A stretch of DNA of 7,442 nt from Dehalococcoidia bacterium (GTDB lineage Bacteria; Chloroflexota; Dehalococcoidia; SZUA-161), in assembly GCA_020344295.1 (NCBI GenBank), contig CP070819.1, positions 916,694 through 924,135 of the forward strand, read 5' to 3'. Made by a program: the position numbers and the translations under genes. The notes below the pieces were generated by a model. That model had not been told where the DNA came from, made no database searches, and was given only the letters and a program-made list of their open reading frames with translations. Of the stretch, positions 5,711 to 7,442 are shown one piece after another (within the stretch, counting starts at the first letter, position 1; every line of letters starts with the position of its first letter).

Positions 5711-7442
5711 ATGAGCGACACACGTAAAACAAAGAAGCAGCTCGTTAATGAACTTAGCGCGATGCGCCGGCGAATCGAGGAGTTGGAAGCAGCGTCAGAT
5801 ACGGACAGGCCGACGGAGACGCAGACCGGAGACTATGCAGGAAAGATAGATGCACTCGAGACCATTGCCCAGATTGTAAACAACACGATGAACCTTGATG
5901 AAATGCTCCGAAGCAGTATGGATCAGGTGATCAAGGTAATGTCAGCGGGTGTATATTGTATATACATATTTGAAGCAACACAAAAGCTTCTCACTTTAAA
6001 GGCACATAAGGGAATAGATCAGGAAATAATCGATACTATATCGTCTCTGACATTAGATGAGGAAGAACTCCAGAATCTTCAGCGGTCGAAAGATCCCAGC
6101 ACTCACCTATCAGAGGTATTGGACGCCGGTAAGATGCGTAAAATATCCAGCGCGTTTGGGACAGAAAATTTAAAAGCAATGGTAACGATGCCGCTTTCGG
6201 CTAGAAGGCAGTTACTGGGTGTGATAGTGATGGGCAATCTCGCTGATCCCAAACTGGTTTCTGATGAACTAGAGCTGCTAACAGCTATGAGCAACCTGAT
6301 GTCGATAGGAATTGAAAATGCGATCCTACAGGGTAAAGCGAGAGAGCTGTCTTTGACTGATGAACTAACGGGACTGTACAATCGCCGCTACTTCTACATT
6401 GTTCTCCATAATGAGATGCATCGTGCTCAGCGCTATGGCCCTTCATCATCGATGGTAATGCTTGATATCGATGGATTCAGGGACTACAACGACAAGTTCG
6501 GGCACACAGCTGGAGATGGTGCCCTAAAAGCCCTGGCCCAGACACTTATCACAAACCTGAGGCAGACGGATATGTCGTTCCGCTTCGGTGGCGACGAGTT
6601 CGTGATCATCCTGCCAGCAACCACTGCCGAAATAGCCAGAGAGATCGTGGACCGCATCAAACTGCATTGGGCACAGGTCAGTAGAGCACAATACGGTACC
6701 CAGGAAAGCGCTCTCGGATTGAGCGCCGGAATAGTGCAGTTCCCCCGCGATGCAGACACCGCCGACGGCTTGGTATTGCTGGCCGAAACTACGCTGCGGG
6801 GGGCTCGCGATGAAGGGGGAGGTAAATCTATGCTCGCTTCTGAACTGGGGGTAGTAGATTCGAGCCTCGGGGATACTGCTTCCGTAGACCAGATCTACGC
6901 TCTGGCAGCAACAGTAGATGCCCGCGACCCATATGCCTCCGGTCACTGGGAGAGAGTCACTGCTACCGCTGACTTGATCGGCAGAGCAATCGGACTCTCG
7001 GCAGATGAACTGAACACCCTGCACGCGGCTGCGCTATTACACGATATCGGTAAGGTAAATATACCTGACCAGATAATAACCAAGGCAGAAAAGCCGACGG
7101 ATAGCGAATGGGAAATTATTAAGAAACATTCTGTGGAAGGAGCAAGGATCGTAGGTAATATCGGAGAGCTATCAAAGCTTGCCCCCATCATTCGACACCA
7201 CCACGAGTCATATGACGGCACAGGATACCCTGATGGACTCAGGGGCGAGGACATACCTATCGGGGCAAGAATCGTTCACATTGCCGATGCTTATGACACT
7301 ATGACCACGTTCCGTCCCTACAGGAACACCATTTCCTACAAAGAAGCGTGCAACGAACTGAGGCAATGCGCAGGCAGCCAGTTCGATCCCGAGCTTGTTG
7401 AGGCGTTCATAACAGCAACGGAAAAAAATCTCGGTGCAGAAT
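5711..7442 (+). CDS. GAF-GGDEF-HD-GYP cyclic di-GMP synthase/phosphodiesterase (3' truncated)
   Basis: The frame is open from ATG 5711 to the right edge, 577 visible residues. ATG 5711 is the first standard start after the in-frame stop at 5636-5638. Domains in order: a short coiled coil (about 9-29), a GAF sensor domain (about 48-205), a GGDEF domain (about 212-375) and an HD-GYP domain (about 395 to the end). GGDEF is intact at 293-297, with DIDGF (252-256), GHTAGD (264-269) and the inhibitory I-site RQTD (284-287). The HD-GYP part has GHWERV (411-416), HDIGK (444-448), KKHSVEG (471-477), HHHESYDGTGYP (496-507) and IPIGARI (515-521). It could therefore make cyclic di-GMP from GTP and hydrolyse it with a metal centre, with the GAF ligand setting the balance. 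No membrane segment is seen, so it is cytoplasmic. FDPELVEAF (558-566) is the usual end of HD-GYP, so little is missing. Confidence 0.93.
   Translation, partial: MSDTRKTKKQLVNELSAMRRRIEELEAASDTDRPTETQTGDYAGKIDALETIAQIVNNTMNLDEMLRSSMDQVIKVMSAGVYCIYIFEATQKLLTLKAHKGIDQEIIDTISSLTLDEEELQNLQRSKDPSTHLSEVLDAGKMRKISSAFGTENLKAMVTMPLSARRQLLGVIVMGNLADPKLVSDELELLTAMSNLMSIGIENAILQGKARELSLTDELTGLYNRRYFYIVLHNEMHRAQRYGPSSSMVMLDIDGFRDYNDKFGHTAGDGALKALAQTLITNLRQTDMSFRFGGDEFVIILPATTAEIAREIVDRIKLHWAQVSRAQYGTQESALGLSAGIVQFPRDADTADGLVLLAETTLRGARDEGGGKSMLASELGVVDSSLGDTASVDQIYALAATVDARDPYASGHWERVTATADLIGRAIGLSADELNTLHAAALLHDIGKVNIPDQIITKAEKPTDSEWEIIKKHSVEGARIVGNIGELSKLAPIIRHHHESYDGTGYPDGLRGEDIPIGARIVHIADAYDTMTTFRPYRNTISYKEACNELRQCAGSQFDPELVEAFITATEKNLGAE

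Noticed and set aside
6484..7254. Several minus-strand open frames under the GGDEF and HD-GYP domains
   Set aside because: They are opposite the catalytic motifs of a well-supported gene and show low-complexity, Ser/Ala-rich products typical of antisense frames.

Overview
The window is a stretch of bacterial chromosome of roughly balanced base composition, densely coded, with no RNA gene, mobile element or CRISPR array that I can see. The gene set (a radical SAM protein, a SixA-type phosphatase, two PAC2-family proteins, a class A DnaJ, an acyl-CoA dehydrogenase and a GAF-GGDEF-HD-GYP regulator) suggests an environmental bacterium. My best guess is Chloroflexota, Dehalococcoidia-like, from remembered gene content and the archaeal flavour of the PAC2 and DnaJ proteins. 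That placement is an inference.

Region 1 (2-4012, plus strand) holds five genes in one direction: the C-terminal part of a radical SAM protein cut by the window edge, sixA, two tandem divergent PAC2 genes and dnaJ. The gaps are 64, 16, 2 and 35 bases, so sixA to dnaJ is probably one transcription unit. The likely theme is protein quality control: paired PAC2 chaperone-like proteins beside an Hsp40 with all four zinc-binding motifs. No dnaK, grpE or proteasome gene is in view. A histidine-phosphate phosphatase and a radical SAM enzyme precede them.

Region 2 (4104-5339, minus strand) is one acyl-CoA dehydrogenase gene that converges on dnaJ across a 91-base gap with no clear terminator. It has a strong ribosome binding site and a perfect TATAAT -10 box. 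The usual catalytic-glutamate position is threonine, and a glutamate sits where long-chain and isovaleryl-CoA dehydrogenases keep theirs.

Region 3 (5340-5710) is a 371-base divergent intergenic region. It has an AT-rich core and a good sigma-70 promoter facing right (TTGACA, 17-base spacer, extended -10 TGGTAGCAT). Two abutting inverted repeats cover the promoter and look like an operator.

Region 4 (5711 to the right edge) is a GAF-GGDEF-HD-GYP protein that keeps the motifs for both making and breaking cyclic di-GMP. It is open to the window end and probably lacks only a few C-terminal residues.

The best candidate for something not well described is the PAC2-PAC2-DnaJ cluster. The PAC2 proteins lack the C-terminal motif used to dock on a 20S proteasome, so this may be a proteasome-independent chaperone module.
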